Assembly: GCF_014194975.1 (NCBI RefSeq)
Contig: NZ_JACIAY010000001.1
Coordinates: 62,001 to 126,000, forward strand
Direction of reading: 5' to 3'
Origin: Sphingomonas sp. BK580
GTDB taxonomy: Bacteria; Pseudomonadota; Alphaproteobacteria; Sphingomonadales; Sphingomonadaceae
Length of the DNA: 64,000 nt
Below the pieces are notes generated by a model. The model did not search any database and was not told where the DNA came from. It saw only the letters and a program-made list of their open reading frames with translations. The position numbers and the translations under genes were made by a program. Shown here piece by piece: positions 1-8,321 of this stretch; position 1 is the first letter of the stretch, and each line of letters starts with the position of its first letter.

Positions 1-597
1 GCTCCGCGTGAGCACGAACATGAGAGTGAGCTTCGGCTCGCGCCCGGCTTCCACGCGGCGCCGGGTCGGCGCGCGCACATTGCTTCCGCCGCGGCGCGCG
101 CGGCCGGCGACCAGGTCCATGAAGGCGAGCAGCCGGCCGGCGCGACCCTTGCGGATCACGAAGTCGGTGTTGAACCGGCTCTCGCACTCCTCGGGCGTGA
201 TCGCGCCGGCCTGCAGGCGGCTCGGCCGCTGGCCGTTGCCGCGCAGGCGCCCGCTCCTGGACCGGGCCCGAGGCACGTTGCTCGTCGGGATCCAGAGGAA
301 CTGCGAGCCGGCGACAGGCCGGATCGTCGCGCCGCGCGTGAACGCGTCCATGATCTCGGGCGCGCGCGAGTAGACGACGCCGGCGGGGTTGATGCTGTTC
401 CTCTGACCGTCCGGGTACGAGCGCGCCGTCCAGGTGTTCGGCAGCCGATCGCCCAGCCCCAGCGATCGCGTCTGCTGGCGCAGCTCGTCGCGGGTGAGCG
501 GGGCGGTGTCGCGCATCGCGTCGGTCGCGGCGCGCGCGATATCGCCCTCGATCTCGTTGGCCAGGTCCGAGAAGCCGAAGGTCGCCGCGGAGAGCAT
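1..597 (-). CDS. Phage DUF6441-like protein, 3' part beyond window
   Basis: The frame opens at ATG 595-597 and stays open to the window edge (199 codons visible), so its C-terminus is missing. The start overlaps the upstream stop as TGATG. The visible protein begins MLSAATFGFSDL and includes a segment reading GVVYSRAPEIMDAF. I recall this as DUF6441, a family found after head-tail joiners in alphaproteobacterial phages, where minor tail or tail-completion proteins usually lie. That family assignment is from memory; the function is inferred from position only. Confidence 0.7.
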   Translation of the reverse strand, partial: MLSAATFGFSDLANEIEGDIARAATDAMRDTAPLTRDELRQQTRSLGLGDRLPNTWTARSYPDGQRNSINPAGVVYSRAPEIMDAFTRGATIRPVAGSQFLWIPTSNVPRARSRSGRLRGNGQRPSRLQAGAITPEECESRFNTDFVIRKGRAGRLLAFMDLVAGRARRGGSNVRAPTRRRVEAGREPKLTLMFVLTRS

Positions 598-914
598 CAG
601 ACCTCCGCGGCGCCGATCTTCCAGGTCAGACCCTCGGCGTCGAGCATCGCGTCGCCGATCAGACGGAACGAGACGCCGGCGATCGTCAGCAGATCGCCGT
701 CACGCGGTTCGTCGACGTCGCCGCGCTGGATCTCGAAGGCGTTCGTGCCCTGGACAATGACACCCTCTCCGAAGCGGACCTGCTCGTCGGGCCGGCTCCG
801 GATGACGCGGATCGAGTCGGCCAGCGGCTCGCCACCGGCCGGGGTGAACCGAGCGTCGACCGCTCCCGGCCCCCGGAACAGCGCGCCCAGGGAGGCCGAG
901 AACGGATCGAACAT
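597..914 (-). CDS. Phage head-tail joining (attachment) protein
   Basis: A 105-residue protein beginning MFDPFSASLGALF and ending in a beta-rich region (VRFGEGVIVQGTNAFEI, then GDLLTIAGVSFRLIGD). This size and pattern fit the small attachment proteins of the lambda gpFII / Gifsy-2 type that connect the head completion ring to the tail. The start overlaps the previous stop (TGATG at 912-916) and its own stop overlaps the next start, so the genes are translationally coupled. The longer upstream frame is an arginine-rich shadow and was rejected. Confidence 0.65.
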   Translation of the reverse strand: MFDPFSASLGALFRGPGAVDARFTPAGGEPLADSIRVIRSRPDEQVRFGEGVIVQGTNAFEIQRGDVDEPRDGDLLTIAGVSFRLIGDAMLDAEGLTWKIGAAEV

Positions 915-1165
915 CAGCGGCGGCCGCCGCGCGCCGGCGCCGCGGGTGCGGCGGGCTCGCTCTCGCCCTCGCCCTCGCCCTCGGCGCCTTCCTCGGCACC
1001 GTCCTCGTCGTCGGCCAGCTCTTCGGCGAGCTTCGCCTTGACCATGTCCGCGGCACGGCCCTCGGTCATTTCGAGCTTTTCGTCGCCCACGGGCACCACG
1101 GTGTCCGCGGAAACGAAGGCGCCGCCATTCAGATACGCGGCGCTCAGGAGCAGGATCTTCTTCAT
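914..1165 (-). CDS. Small acidic phage protein of unknown function
   Basis: An 83-residue product starting at the ATG at 1163-1165. Its first half reads MKKILLLSAAYLNGG and has a charged segment around KLEMTEGRAADMVKA. The second half is a low-complexity Glu/Gly tail ending in a Pro/Ala/Arg stretch. The hydrophobic start could suggest a signal peptide, but the position between decoration and joiner genes makes a virion-associated role more likely. No family recognised. It shares the TGATG coupling of this operon. Confidence 0.55.
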   Translation of the reverse strand: MKKILLLSAAYLNGGAFVSADTVVPVGDEKLEMTEGRAADMVKAKLAEELADDEDGAEEGAEGEGEGESEPAAPAAPARGGRR

Positions 1166-1227
1166 CGTGGCAGGTTCCTCGCTGTCGGCCACCCAAGCGG
1201 CGCGCCGATGCAGGTGGTGGGGCCGGC

Positions 1228-1554
1228 TTAGAAGCTGGCGTTGAGGCGGACGTTGGCCGTGGTGGCGCCCGCGGCGCGCGCCGCGGTGAAGACGCCGATC
1301 GGCGTGTTCGCGCCGGCCGTGGCGGTCACGACCTTGGCCGTGTTGTCCCAATAAGCCTTGGCGCCCTCGGCGACGGCGTTGGCGTCCTTCGCCAGGTCGT
1401 AGCAGCCGACCAGCTCGAACACGCCGCGCGCGCCAACGGCGAGCGCCGACTTGGCGACGCCGAAGACGGCGCCGATGAGCGCGCCGGCGCCGGCAGCAAC
1501 GGCATAGGGCGCGGTGAGGGTGAGCGAGTCACCCTTGGCGGTGAAATTACGCAT
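1228..1554 (-). CDS. DUF2190 family capsid-associated protein
   Basis: A 108-residue protein starting MRNFTAKGDSLTLTAP and rich in small residues (AVAAGAGALIGAVFGVA, then GVFELVG and AGATTANVRLN). This is the pattern of DUF2190 proteins, encoded next to the major capsid gene in many phages and thought to decorate or stabilise the head. The ATG at 1552-1554 is preferred over one 24 nt upstream because the family conventionally begins at the MxNF-type motif. It follows the protease-capsid fusion by about 75 bp. Confidence 0.8.
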   Translation of the reverse strand: MRNFTAKGDSLTLTAPYAVAAGAGALIGAVFGVAKSALAVGARGVFELVGCYDLAKDANAVAEGAKAYWDNTAKVVTATAGANTPIGVFTAARAAGATTANVRLNASF

Positions 1555-1629
1555 CGTGGGGATCTCCCGAAACGGCACGGGCGGCTCGAGGCCGCCCGTG
1601 TCACGTCATGGCTGGTGGGGTGGAGCGGC

Positions 1630-3657
1630 TTAGTTGGCCGCGCCCGGATTCTTGAAGAGGCCACGGTGATCGATCGCCTTGGCGCCGAACACGAGCCGGC
1701 CCTTGATGTCGATGCCGTCGACCTCGAAGCCCTGGCGCTCCTCGGTCTGCAGGCCCTCGTAGCCGGCCAGGTACGCATACTCGATCGTGTCGATCGGCTG
1801 CGCGTTCGGGTCGGCGGCGAGGAAGAAGCTGTAGTCGAGGATCCGCGGCTCGACCTGCGGCTGCAGCGCCCGGTTGTAGTCCGGGTTGATGTCGCCGTTG
1901 ATCGTCGCCTGGTAGTTGGCCGAGGTGAACTGGTTGGCCTGCTGCTCGCGCAGCGGACCCACCACCAGGTGCGCCGGGGTGGCCGAGGTGAAGCGACCCT
2001 TGGGCGCGCGCTGGGTGCGCATCGCGGTGCGGCCCGCCTGCAGCGAGTCGATCGAGATGGCCGAGCCGGCCGCGGCGAGGTTGCCATGGGTCGCGTGGAA
2101 CAGCGGCACGCCGTCCGACATGAGCGGGTTGCTGAGCAGGATCGCATAGACGACGTCGCCTTCGACCTGCGCGGCCTCCTGGCCCATCGCCTGCGGGATG
2201 CGATCGAACGCGCCCAGGTCGTCGTTGATGATCGTCTCCCAAGTCAGCGAGATGATCTGGCCCCACTTGCCGACCGTGTACTGCTCGGCCGAGTCACCGA
2301 CTGTCGCGTACTGATACTCGGCACCTTCGGCGACCTGCTGCATCGCCGAGATGTCGGACAGCGCGACGCGGCTCACCGGCCGGAAGTCGGGCACCGACGC
2401 CTGGCGGCAGAAGGCAGTGAACGTGCGCGGCGCGAGCTCGTAGCCGCGGCGCAGCGTGCGCGTCACGGTATTGGCGAGCACCGCCGGGAAGTCGCCGGTG
2501 GCATGCTGGCCGGCGTTGCGCGGCTGGCGGTAGCGGAACACCGCCTGGGCGACCTCGGGGTCGCTCATGTTGCGGGTGCTGACGCCGGTCGAGTCGAGGA
2601 AGTCGCGGGCGAGCACGATCAGGCGACGGCCCGCGAAGCCGCGCGCGTCGTCGTTGAGCTGGTTGCGCGGATTGGCACGGTGCGCGATCGCCAGGCTCAT
2701 CGCGTCGGCGCGCGCCTGGAACTGCGCGGCGGGGATCAGCGCCGGCGAATAGTTGGTGATGGTCGGCGCGGCCGTGGCGATCTGGTCGATGATGCGCGTG
2801 CGCGCCGCCTCGATCGATACGCCCTCGTTGACCAGGGTGTCGGCGAAGGCGCCGTCCAGGCGAGCGCGGCTCACCTCGTTGCGGATGGTCGACGCGCGGG
2901 TGCGCTCGGCGACGATCGCCTGCTGTGCCGCAGCGCTCGCCGCGTCGGCGATGTTGGTCGGCTGAGCCGGGTTCTCGATCGTGATGGCAGGAGTGGTCGG
3001 GGTGGTCGAGGGCGTCGGGGTCGGCGCCGGCACGATATCGGACATCGAAGTCTCCGAAGTGGGAGGGGTGGCGGCTGGCGCCTGGTTACTCGTCGCCATG
3101 GCGATGAGGGGGTGGGCCGGCACGGCGCGGAAGCCGAACTTGCTCGGGTCGAGCATGTTGGTCGCGGTCGCGTTGCCGGAGATCTCGTCGATGAACTTCA
3201 TGGCCAGCGCTTCCTGCGCGGTCATCCAGGTCTCGGCGTCGAGGAGCGGGCTCAGCTCCTCCTCGCTCATGCCGGTGCGCGCCGCGTAGATCCCGACGAG
3301 CTGGCGCTGCAGGAAGTCGAGGCGGTCGGCGACGCTGCGCAGATCGTCCGCGTCGCCGTATGTCCCGTCGGAAGGCTTGTGGATCATCATCACCGCGTTC
3401 TCGGCCATGATGATGCGATCGCCGGCCATGGCGATGACGCTAGCGATCGAGCCCGCGACGCCGTCGACGATCACGGTGACCTTGCGGGGCGACGACTTGA
3501 GCGCGTTGTAGATCGCGAAGCCGTCGAAGAGCAGGCCGCCGAGCGAGTTGATGCGGACCGTGATGTCGTCGGGCGCATGCTGGATGCGGTCGACCATCCA
3601 CGAGGCCTCGAGACCGTCGCAGCTGTCGCCGACGATCCCGTAGAGAAGGATTTCCAT
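1630..3657 (-). CDS. ClpP-like prohead protease / major capsid fusion protein
   Basis: A single 675-codon frame joins two functions usually encoded separately. Residues 1-165 are a ClpP/S49-like protease: NSLGG near 37-41, putative nucleophile Ser70 in DGVAGSIAS, His93 in MIHKP, and an Asp-containing LLDAETWMTAQEA segment near 138-150. A Pro/Thr-rich linker (about 185-225) leads to a helical, scaffold-like region. From about 400 onward it is a Mu gpT-like/HK97-fold capsid protein (SDISAMQQVAEGAEYQY, FHATHGNLAAAG, IKGRLVFGAKAIDHRGL). Fusions of this kind are known in phages; the protease is expected to cleave the chain during prohead maturation. It begins 4 bp after the portal stop. Confidence 0.88.
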   Translation of the reverse strand: MEILLYGIVGDSCDGLEASWMVDRIQHAPDDITVRINSLGGLLFDGFAIYNALKSSPRKVTVIVDGVAGSIASVIAMAGDRIIMAENAVMMIHKPSDGTYGDADDLRSVADRLDFLQRQLVGIYAARTGMSEEELSPLLDAETWMTAQEALAMKFIDEISGNATATNMLDPSKFGFRAVPAHPLIAMATSNQAPAATPPTSETSMSDIVPAPTPTPSTTPTTPAITIENPAQPTNIADAASAAAQQAIVAERTRASTIRNEVSRARLDGAFADTLVNEGVSIEAARTRIIDQIATAAPTITNYSPALIPAAQFQARADAMSLAIAHRANPRNQLNDDARGFAGRRLIVLARDFLDSTGVSTRNMSDPEVAQAVFRYRQPRNAGQHATGDFPAVLANTVTRTLRRGYELAPRTFTAFCRQASVPDFRPVSRVALSDISAMQQVAEGAEYQYATVGDSAEQYTVGKWGQIISLTWETIINDDLGAFDRIPQAMGQEAAQVEGDVVYAILLSNPLMSDGVPLFHATHGNLAAAGSAISIDSLQAGRTAMRTQRAPKGRFTSATPAHLVVGPLREQQANQFTSANYQATINGDINPDYNRALQPQVEPRILDYSFFLAADPNAQPIDTIEYAYLAGYEGLQTEERQGFEVDGIDIKGRLVFGAKAIDHRGLFKNPGAAN

Positions 3658-3661
3658 GGGG

Positions 3662-5161
3662 TCAGTCCTTTCGGGGCGGGGTGCCGGCGGACGGCTGGAG
3701 GGCGTTGCCCACCTGCGTCACGCGGCGAGGGTCGCAGTCGAAGGTGAGGCTCGCGGCGTCGACCTTGTCGGCCCAGCGCTTCCACCGGGCGAGCAGCGCG
3801 TCGGGATCCTCGCCGCGCTCGCGGATTGCGGTCTCCGGATCCATGAGGCCGGCGCGCACCATGTCGCGGATCGCCATGCCCTCGCTGGCGACGTCGAGCA
3901 TCGCGCGCGCCGGCGGGGTCCATGCGACCGTGCAGCCATCGGTGTTGTGGCCGGCGAGCTGGGCCGCGCGCAGGAACCACGCGCCAGCGGGCTCGCAGAA
4001 TTGCGGGATCAGCATGTTCCAGGTCCAGCTGTCCAGCTGGCGATAATACTGGATCCGGCCGATGCGCCCCGACGAAAAGTTGACCGCCTCGAGATCGCCG
4101 AAGATGTCATAGGGCAGGTTCATGCCGGTGGCGAAGGTGCGCACCGAGATCTTCGTGAAGTCGACGTAGCCATCGACACCGGGCGGGTTGGCGAACTCGA
4201 TCTGGGTGCCCGCGGGCACGTCCTCGATCAGGCCGGGCTCGATGACCTCGGCGAGGTCCTGCTCCTCGCCGTCGTCGTCGGTGGCACCGATGCGGAACAC
4301 CGCCCAGCTCGCCGCGATCTTCTGGCGGAGCAGCTGCGCGTCCTGATAGTCGCGGAAGTCCTGCATGGGCAGGATGACCGGAGCGAACCAGCTGGCGCCG
4401 TGCTGCTGCCCGGGGCGATCCTGGCGGAAGACGTGTATCACGTCGCGCGCCGGTACCGGCGTCGCCGTCAGGCTGCGCATAGCGACCGATCCGGGGTGCT
4501 GCGGGAAGAGCCAATAGGCCTCTCGCGAGCCGAGCTGGTCGAGCTGGATGCCCGAGACGTAGGCACCGCGATCGAAGATGCCGTTGCGGGTGGCGTCGAG
4601 GTGATCGGGCTCGAGCAGCTGCAGCTGGAACGGTACCGGCAGGCCGTCGCGCGCGAAGCGCGCGCGGTACCGCGCCAGCACCGAGCCGCTCTCCACCACC
4701 GTGCGGGCCGCCTGGTGCTGCAGGCCGTAGAGGTTCTGCCGGCCGTCCGCGTCGCAGGCGGTGCTCTCGAAGTGCGCCTTGGCCAGCGCAGTCAGCGCCT
4801 CGTCCGGCCTGCCGCCGCGCATGACCTGAAAGGTGATGCCGGTGCCGACCAGGTCGGTCGCAATCGCGGACACGGCACGCTCCGCGTAGGGGTTGTTGCG
4901 CACCATGTCGCGCGCGGTCTGCGCGAGGATCTGCGCCGCGCCCTGCAGCTCGTAATTGGCGTCCTTGGCAGTGCGCCGCCAACCCTGCGTCCGGCGCGAG
5001 CTCGTCGCGCCGTCATACTGCGCGCGGATCCCGCGCAGCGAGGCGCTCTGGGTCTTCGCCCGCTCCAAGCGGACGCGAGCCTCGGCGCGAGCGGCCGCGA
5101 AGCCGGGCGCGATCGCGGCGATGGTGCGCTCGAGCATGCCCATCAGCAGCCATTCCGCCAT
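3662..5161 (-). CDS. Phage portal protein (lambda family)
   Basis: A 499-residue lambda gpB-type portal protein that forms the dodecameric DNA channel at one head vertex. Supporting segments are RDMVRNNPYAERAVSAI near the N-terminus, QLQLLEPDHLD, HVFRQDRPGQQHG, and GMNLPYDIFGDLEAVNFSS followed by the aromatic RIQYYRQLDSWTWN. Length is normal for the family. The start at 5159-5161 overlaps the 3' end of the gpW-like gene by 19 nt, the usual terminase-gpW-portal order. The C-terminus (from about residue 440) is charged and less conserved. Confidence 0.93.
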   Translation of the reverse strand: MAEWLLMGMLERTIAAIAPGFAAARAEARVRLERAKTQSASLRGIRAQYDGATSSRRTQGWRRTAKDANYELQGAAQILAQTARDMVRNNPYAERAVSAIATDLVGTGITFQVMRGGRPDEALTALAKAHFESTACDADGRQNLYGLQHQAARTVVESGSVLARYRARFARDGLPVPFQLQLLEPDHLDATRNGIFDRGAYVSGIQLDQLGSREAYWLFPQHPGSVAMRSLTATPVPARDVIHVFRQDRPGQQHGASWFAPVILPMQDFRDYQDAQLLRQKIAASWAVFRIGATDDDGEEQDLAEVIEPGLIEDVPAGTQIEFANPPGVDGYVDFTKISVRTFATGMNLPYDIFGDLEAVNFSSGRIGRIQYYRQLDSWTWNMLIPQFCEPAGAWFLRAAQLAGHNTDGCTVAWTPPARAMLDVASEGMAIRDMVRAGLMDPETAIRERGEDPDALLARWKRWADKVDAASLTFDCDPRRVTQVGNALQPSAGTPPRKD

Positions 5162-5352
5162 GCGGCCGCGCGCCGGCGACGTCGCCCGCTGCCAGGTGCG
5201 AAGGCGAGCGAGTCCATGATGCGCTGCTCCGCCTTCAGCATCGCGTCGGCCGACTGGTAGGTGACCTCGCGGCCGTCGGCATAGCGCACGCGCATGATGC
5301 CGCTGGCGATCGCCGCGCGCAGGGTGTCGAGGTCGGTCTGCGAGAACGCCAT
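5143..5352 (-). CDS. gpW-like head-tail joining protein
   Basis: A 69-residue protein starting MAFSQTDLDTLRAAIASG, with a RVRYADGREVTYQSADAM hairpin and an arginine-rich C-terminus. Size, fold pattern and location between large terminase and portal match lambda gpW, which plugs the portal after DNA packaging. The start ATG (5350-5352) overlaps the terminase stop as TGATG, which decides the start; an upstream in-frame extension is an antisense-biased artefact. Confidence 0.85.
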   Translation of the reverse strand: MAFSQTDLDTLRAAIASGIMRVRYADGREVTYQSADAMLKAEQRIMDSLAFAPGSGRRRRRAAAWRNGC

Positions 5353-7409
5353 CAGCGCCGCCCTCCTAGATGGCTGCCCCGGGGCTTTCCGGTCAGCGGG
5401 TTGATCTTGCGTGGCTTGGGCTTCGGCGCTGGTGGCGCGCGTGCCTGATGCGGCGTCGGCTTGGCCGTCGCCGCCACCTCGGCTTCTTCCTCGACCTCGT
5501 GGCGCACCGGCGTGCGCAGATCGGCGCCAACCGCCTTCGCCCATTTGGCGTCCGACCAGCGATCCAATCCCAGCGCGTAGGCTGCGGCGCGCGCATAGAC
5601 GCGGCAGTCGATCGCCTCGTTGCGCTCGCGGGTCTTCTGCCACTCCTGCCTGGTGAAGCCGGTGCGCTTGTTCTTCGTCGTGATCAGCTGCTCGGCGACG
5701 AGCTGCTGCAGCCACTCCGCGTCAGTGCCCATCGGCAGGTGAATGTACCCGGGTGGGTAATCCTCGCCGTCGAGCGGCTGCTCGAGCCGCAGCCAGGCGT
5801 ACGTCTCGGACTTGAAGAGCGAGACCGCGATCGTCCAGAGTTGGACGCCGCGGGCGACCTTCGCACCGCGCACCGTTACGTCGACCCAGGTCGGTCCCAT
5901 AACCGGCATGGAGGCGTTGAAGCTGCCGGTGCCCTTGATGGCCATCACCTCGCGCGGGTGGCGCCGCGCCCAGGCGTAGACGTGGGTGGTGGAATGACCG
6001 TCGCCGGTGTCGATCGCGAGCTTCGACATGCGGATCCGACGACCGGACGGCGTTTCCCACTCCTCGCCGAGGAAGGCGTCCATCTCCTTCCACACGTCCG
6101 GCCTTGAGGGATCGCCGTAAAAAACCCGGTGCTCGATGAGGACGCTTCGCATCCCCTTGCCCCAACCCCACACGCTCGCCTCGATGCGATCGCGCTGGAC
6201 GTCGGAGCCAACGGTGATGCGGGCGACCCAATCCGGAGCTTCGCCCAAGGTCAGCTCCTGCGATCTACGCTCGTAGAGCCGCTGCCAATCGGGCGCCTCG
6301 CCCTTCTCGACCCAGGTCAGTCCCAGCGCGGTGTTGGTCCAGACCTTGTAGGTGTCCGGCGTCTTGCGCGCCTCAAGGAAGGCGGTGACGGTCGCCGACA
6401 GCTTCACCCAGGAGGAGTAAGCCTCCCAGATGTGGAAGCCGGCGATTCCGGTGAACGGCGCGGTCGCGCGCCACTCGCCCTTCAGCACGACGCCCCAGCG
6501 GTCCGCGTCGTCCCAGATGCAGCCGTGGTGCTCGCAGACGTAATGGGCGGTGTCGGGCCGGTGCGCGCCGGCCTTGGTCTTGTCCCATCGCACCTGCTCC
6601 CACTTGAGGACCTGGTGCTCGCCGCACTGGTGGCACGGCACGAAGAAGTAGCGCTTGTCCGACTCCTCGAACTTGGCCTCGATCCGGCACGCGCCCGCGA
6701 TCGTCGGCGTAGATCCCGCCAGCTTGCGCCGGTTCCAGAAGTTGTTGGTCCGCTTGTACGCCAGGGTGAGCGGGTCACCCTCGACGCCGGCCGAGGCCGG
6801 ATAGCGGCTCACCTCGTCAGCAAGGATGACGCGCATCGGCCGGGACGCCAGCGACGACGGACTGTTCGCTCCGACGACCACGAGCTGCCCGCCCGGGAAG
6901 CGCTTCTGCAGCAGCTTGTTGCCGCTGTCCCGGCTCTTCGCCTCCGAGATCTTCACACGCAGCCGGGGCGAGTCGCGCACCATCGGCGTGAGCCGGTCGG
7001 TCGACCAAGCCTCCGCCATCTCGAGCGTCGGCTGCATCACCATGATCGGTGATGGATCCTGGTCGATGAAGTAGCCGACGATGTTGTTGATGATCTCGGT
7101 CCACCCGACCTGGGCGGACTTCATCACCACGACCTCTTCGATCAGCGGGTCGCTGACCGCGTCCATGATGCCGCGCTGGAACTCAGCTCGGCTCGTGTCC
7201 CACTGCCCGGGCTCCGCGCTTGCCTCGGGGCTTAGCTTGCGGTGCTTGTCCGCCCACTGGCTCACCGTCAGCCGGGGCGGCGGCGCGAACACCGGCCACC
7301 AGGCCGACGCCGCCTCCGCGATCTCCGCCGTCGCCACCAGGTGGTTGGCGATCGGGCTCGACCGGCTGGGCACCGACCGTCGTGCCGGCGAGCTCGGCGA
7401 GCGCTTCAT
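5352..7409 (-). CDS. Phage terminase large subunit (GpA family)
   Basis: ATP-driven packaging motor and DNA-cutting nuclease. Landmarks match lambda gpA in order: VSQWADKHRKLSPEAS, the Walker A-like MKSAQVGWTE, the Walker B segment VILADEVSRYP, a C-x2-C/H zinc-like cluster (PCHQCGEHQVLKW, YVCEHHGC), FHIWEAYSSW, and the nuclease-domain aspartates in TVGSDVQRDRIEASVWGWG and LAIDTGDGHST. The 685-codon frame from ATG 7407-7409 overlaps the small subunit gene by 227 nt. Homology starts near residue 40, so an internal start such as the GTG at about residue 25 is possible. Confidence 0.93.
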   Translation of the reverse strand: MKRSPSSPARRSVPSRSSPIANHLVATAEIAEAASAWWPVFAPPPRLTVSQWADKHRKLSPEASAEPGQWDTSRAEFQRGIMDAVSDPLIEEVVVMKSAQVGWTEIINNIVGYFIDQDPSPIMVMQPTLEMAEAWSTDRLTPMVRDSPRLRVKISEAKSRDSGNKLLQKRFPGGQLVVVGANSPSSLASRPMRVILADEVSRYPASAGVEGDPLTLAYKRTNNFWNRRKLAGSTPTIAGACRIEAKFEESDKRYFFVPCHQCGEHQVLKWEQVRWDKTKAGAHRPDTAHYVCEHHGCIWDDADRWGVVLKGEWRATAPFTGIAGFHIWEAYSSWVKLSATVTAFLEARKTPDTYKVWTNTALGLTWVEKGEAPDWQRLYERRSQELTLGEAPDWVARITVGSDVQRDRIEASVWGWGKGMRSVLIEHRVFYGDPSRPDVWKEMDAFLGEEWETPSGRRIRMSKLAIDTGDGHSTTHVYAWARRHPREVMAIKGTGSFNASMPVMGPTWVDVTVRGAKVARGVQLWTIAVSLFKSETYAWLRLEQPLDGEDYPPGYIHLPMGTDAEWLQQLVAEQLITTKNKRTGFTRQEWQKTRERNEAIDCRVYARAAAYALGLDRWSDAKWAKAVGADLRTPVRHEVEEEAEVAATAKPTPHQARAPPAPKPKPRKINPLTGKPRGSHLGGRR

Positions 7410-7815
7410 GCACGAGCTCCGTCAGCTTCTCCTGGATCGCGATCGGCGACTTCATCGCCGAGATCGCAGGGGCGCATTTGCTCGGCAGCGCGAGCAGCTT
7501 GGCGCGCACGCGGGCGAAGGCACCCTGCACCGCGAGGTTGACCTCGGCCCGGGGCAGCAGCTCGCGCCGCCGCTCCGCGTTCTTCATCGCCGCCTCGTCG
7601 GCCTTCTCGGCCGCGAGGCGGGCCTTGTGCTGGTCGAGCGTCTTACCCTTGCCGGCGACCGCGTTAGCGCTGGTCCAGGCGGCGACGAACTCGCCGAGGG
7701 TGGCGCCGTCACCAGGCAGCTCGCCCTTTGCGCGCAGGTCCGAGATCCAGCGGCTGGACTTGCCGAACAGGGCCGCCACTTCACTGAGCGTCGGCCTGTA
7801 ACCCGCCAAATCCAT
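7183..7815 (-). CDS. Phage terminase small subunit (Nu1-like)
   Basis: A 210-codon frame whose first 60 residues form a winged-helix DNA-recognition domain (YRPTLSEVAALFGKSSRWISDLRAKGELP), followed by a helical region with KARLAAEKADEAAMKNAERRRELLPRAEV. This is the Nu1 pattern of the cos-recognition subunit. The C-terminal 65 residues are Gly/Pro/Arg-rich and lie inside the large subunit gene in another frame, so they look like read-through into overlapping coding sequence rather than a folded domain. A G-rich Shine-Dalgarno-like stretch precedes the ATG at 7813-7815. Confidence 0.85.
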   Translation of the reverse strand: MDLAGYRPTLSEVAALFGKSSRWISDLRAKGELPGDGATLGEFVAAWTSANAVAGKGKTLDQHKARLAAEKADEAAMKNAERRRELLPRAEVNLAVQGAFARVRAKLLALPSKCAPAISAMKSPIAIQEKLTELVHEALAELAGTTVGAQPVEPDRQPPGGDGGDRGGGVGLVAGVRAAAPADGEPVGGQAPQAKPRGKRGARAVGHEPS

Positions 7816-8010
7816 GGGTTTTCGCCCCCCATGATGATGAAGTGACGAAATCGGCTGTACCTAGCGCGATGGCGCGCCATTGCCCCCCGCATAGCGGCCG
7901 CGCCGGGGAGGACCCGAAGGGTGGGGGGGGTGGCTCGCCACATTCGTTCGTCGGCGCGCAACTTTCGTGCGCGGCGCCGCCTCGGCCGCCCTCGGCCGGG
8001 AGGATCACGG

Positions 8011-8029
8011 CCGACCGGCGCCCGGTCGG
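8011..8029. repeat. Perfect 8-bp stem hairpin
   Basis: CCGACCGG, three-base loop, CCGGTCGG. It lies 20 bp from a second, longer hairpin, so the two form a tandem structure between the early minus-strand block and the packaging genes. Function unknown. Confidence 0.55.
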
Positions 8030-8049
8030 GCTCCAGCCGACGGTCTGGG

Positions 8050-8083
8050 GACCGGGGGGCGCCTGTCAGGGCGCCGCCCGGTC
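8050..8083 (-). terminator. Strong hairpin 8 bp after the 8091-8321 gene
   Basis: 14-bp arms with one mismatch (8050-8063 and 8070-8083) around a six-base loop, starting right after the stop of the last gene of the 8091-10461 minus-strand block. No U-tract follows on the minus strand, so a classical intrinsic terminator is not certain; a pause or RNA-stabilising hairpin, or a packaging-site palindrome, is also possible. Confidence 0.4.
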
Positions 8084-8090
8084 GGCCCGC

Positions 8091-8321
8091 TCAGTCAATC
8101 GTGACGCCGAGCCCATCGAGCTCGTGTTCGATCCCGTCGATGCGACGCTGCAGCTCCGCGGCGACCCAGGGGCGAACCGCGTTGAGCATGTCCTTGTCCT
8201 GGTACTCGCCGCTGAGCGTCACGCCGAGGATGTTGCCGCGCTCGACGTCGTCGCGGCGTGTGGCCAGCGTCAGGCGCTCGTCGATCAGGCGCTTGGCCCG
8301 GCTCACGTCGGCGATCTTCAT
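8091..8321 (-). CDS. Small phage protein, unknown function
   Basis: A 76-residue product beginning MKIADVSRAKRLIDERL and ending IEHELDGLGVTID, predicted mostly helical. The start ATG overlaps the Gam-like gene's stop (ATGA at 8318-8321), so it is likely cotranslated. No recognised domain. Segments such as SGEYQDKDMLNAVRPWV look like ordinary coding sequence, and the frame's longer upstream extension is a shadow of the Gam-like gene. Confidence 0.6.
   Translation of the reverse strand: MKIADVSRAKRLIDERLTLATRRDDVERGNILGVTLSGEYQDKDMLNAVRPWVAAELQRRIDGIEHELDGLGVTID

Larger units (their letters stand above)
7816..8090. other. Gene-free 275 bp before the terminase; possible cos/packaging region
   Basis: No convincing coding sequence. 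It contains an 8-9 G run around 7922-7930 and two strong hairpins at its right end (8011-8029 and 8050-8083). In lambdoid phages the cos site lies immediately upstream of the small terminase gene, so this is where cos would be expected. No cos motif can be recognised by eye; the assignment rests on position. Confidence 0.35.
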
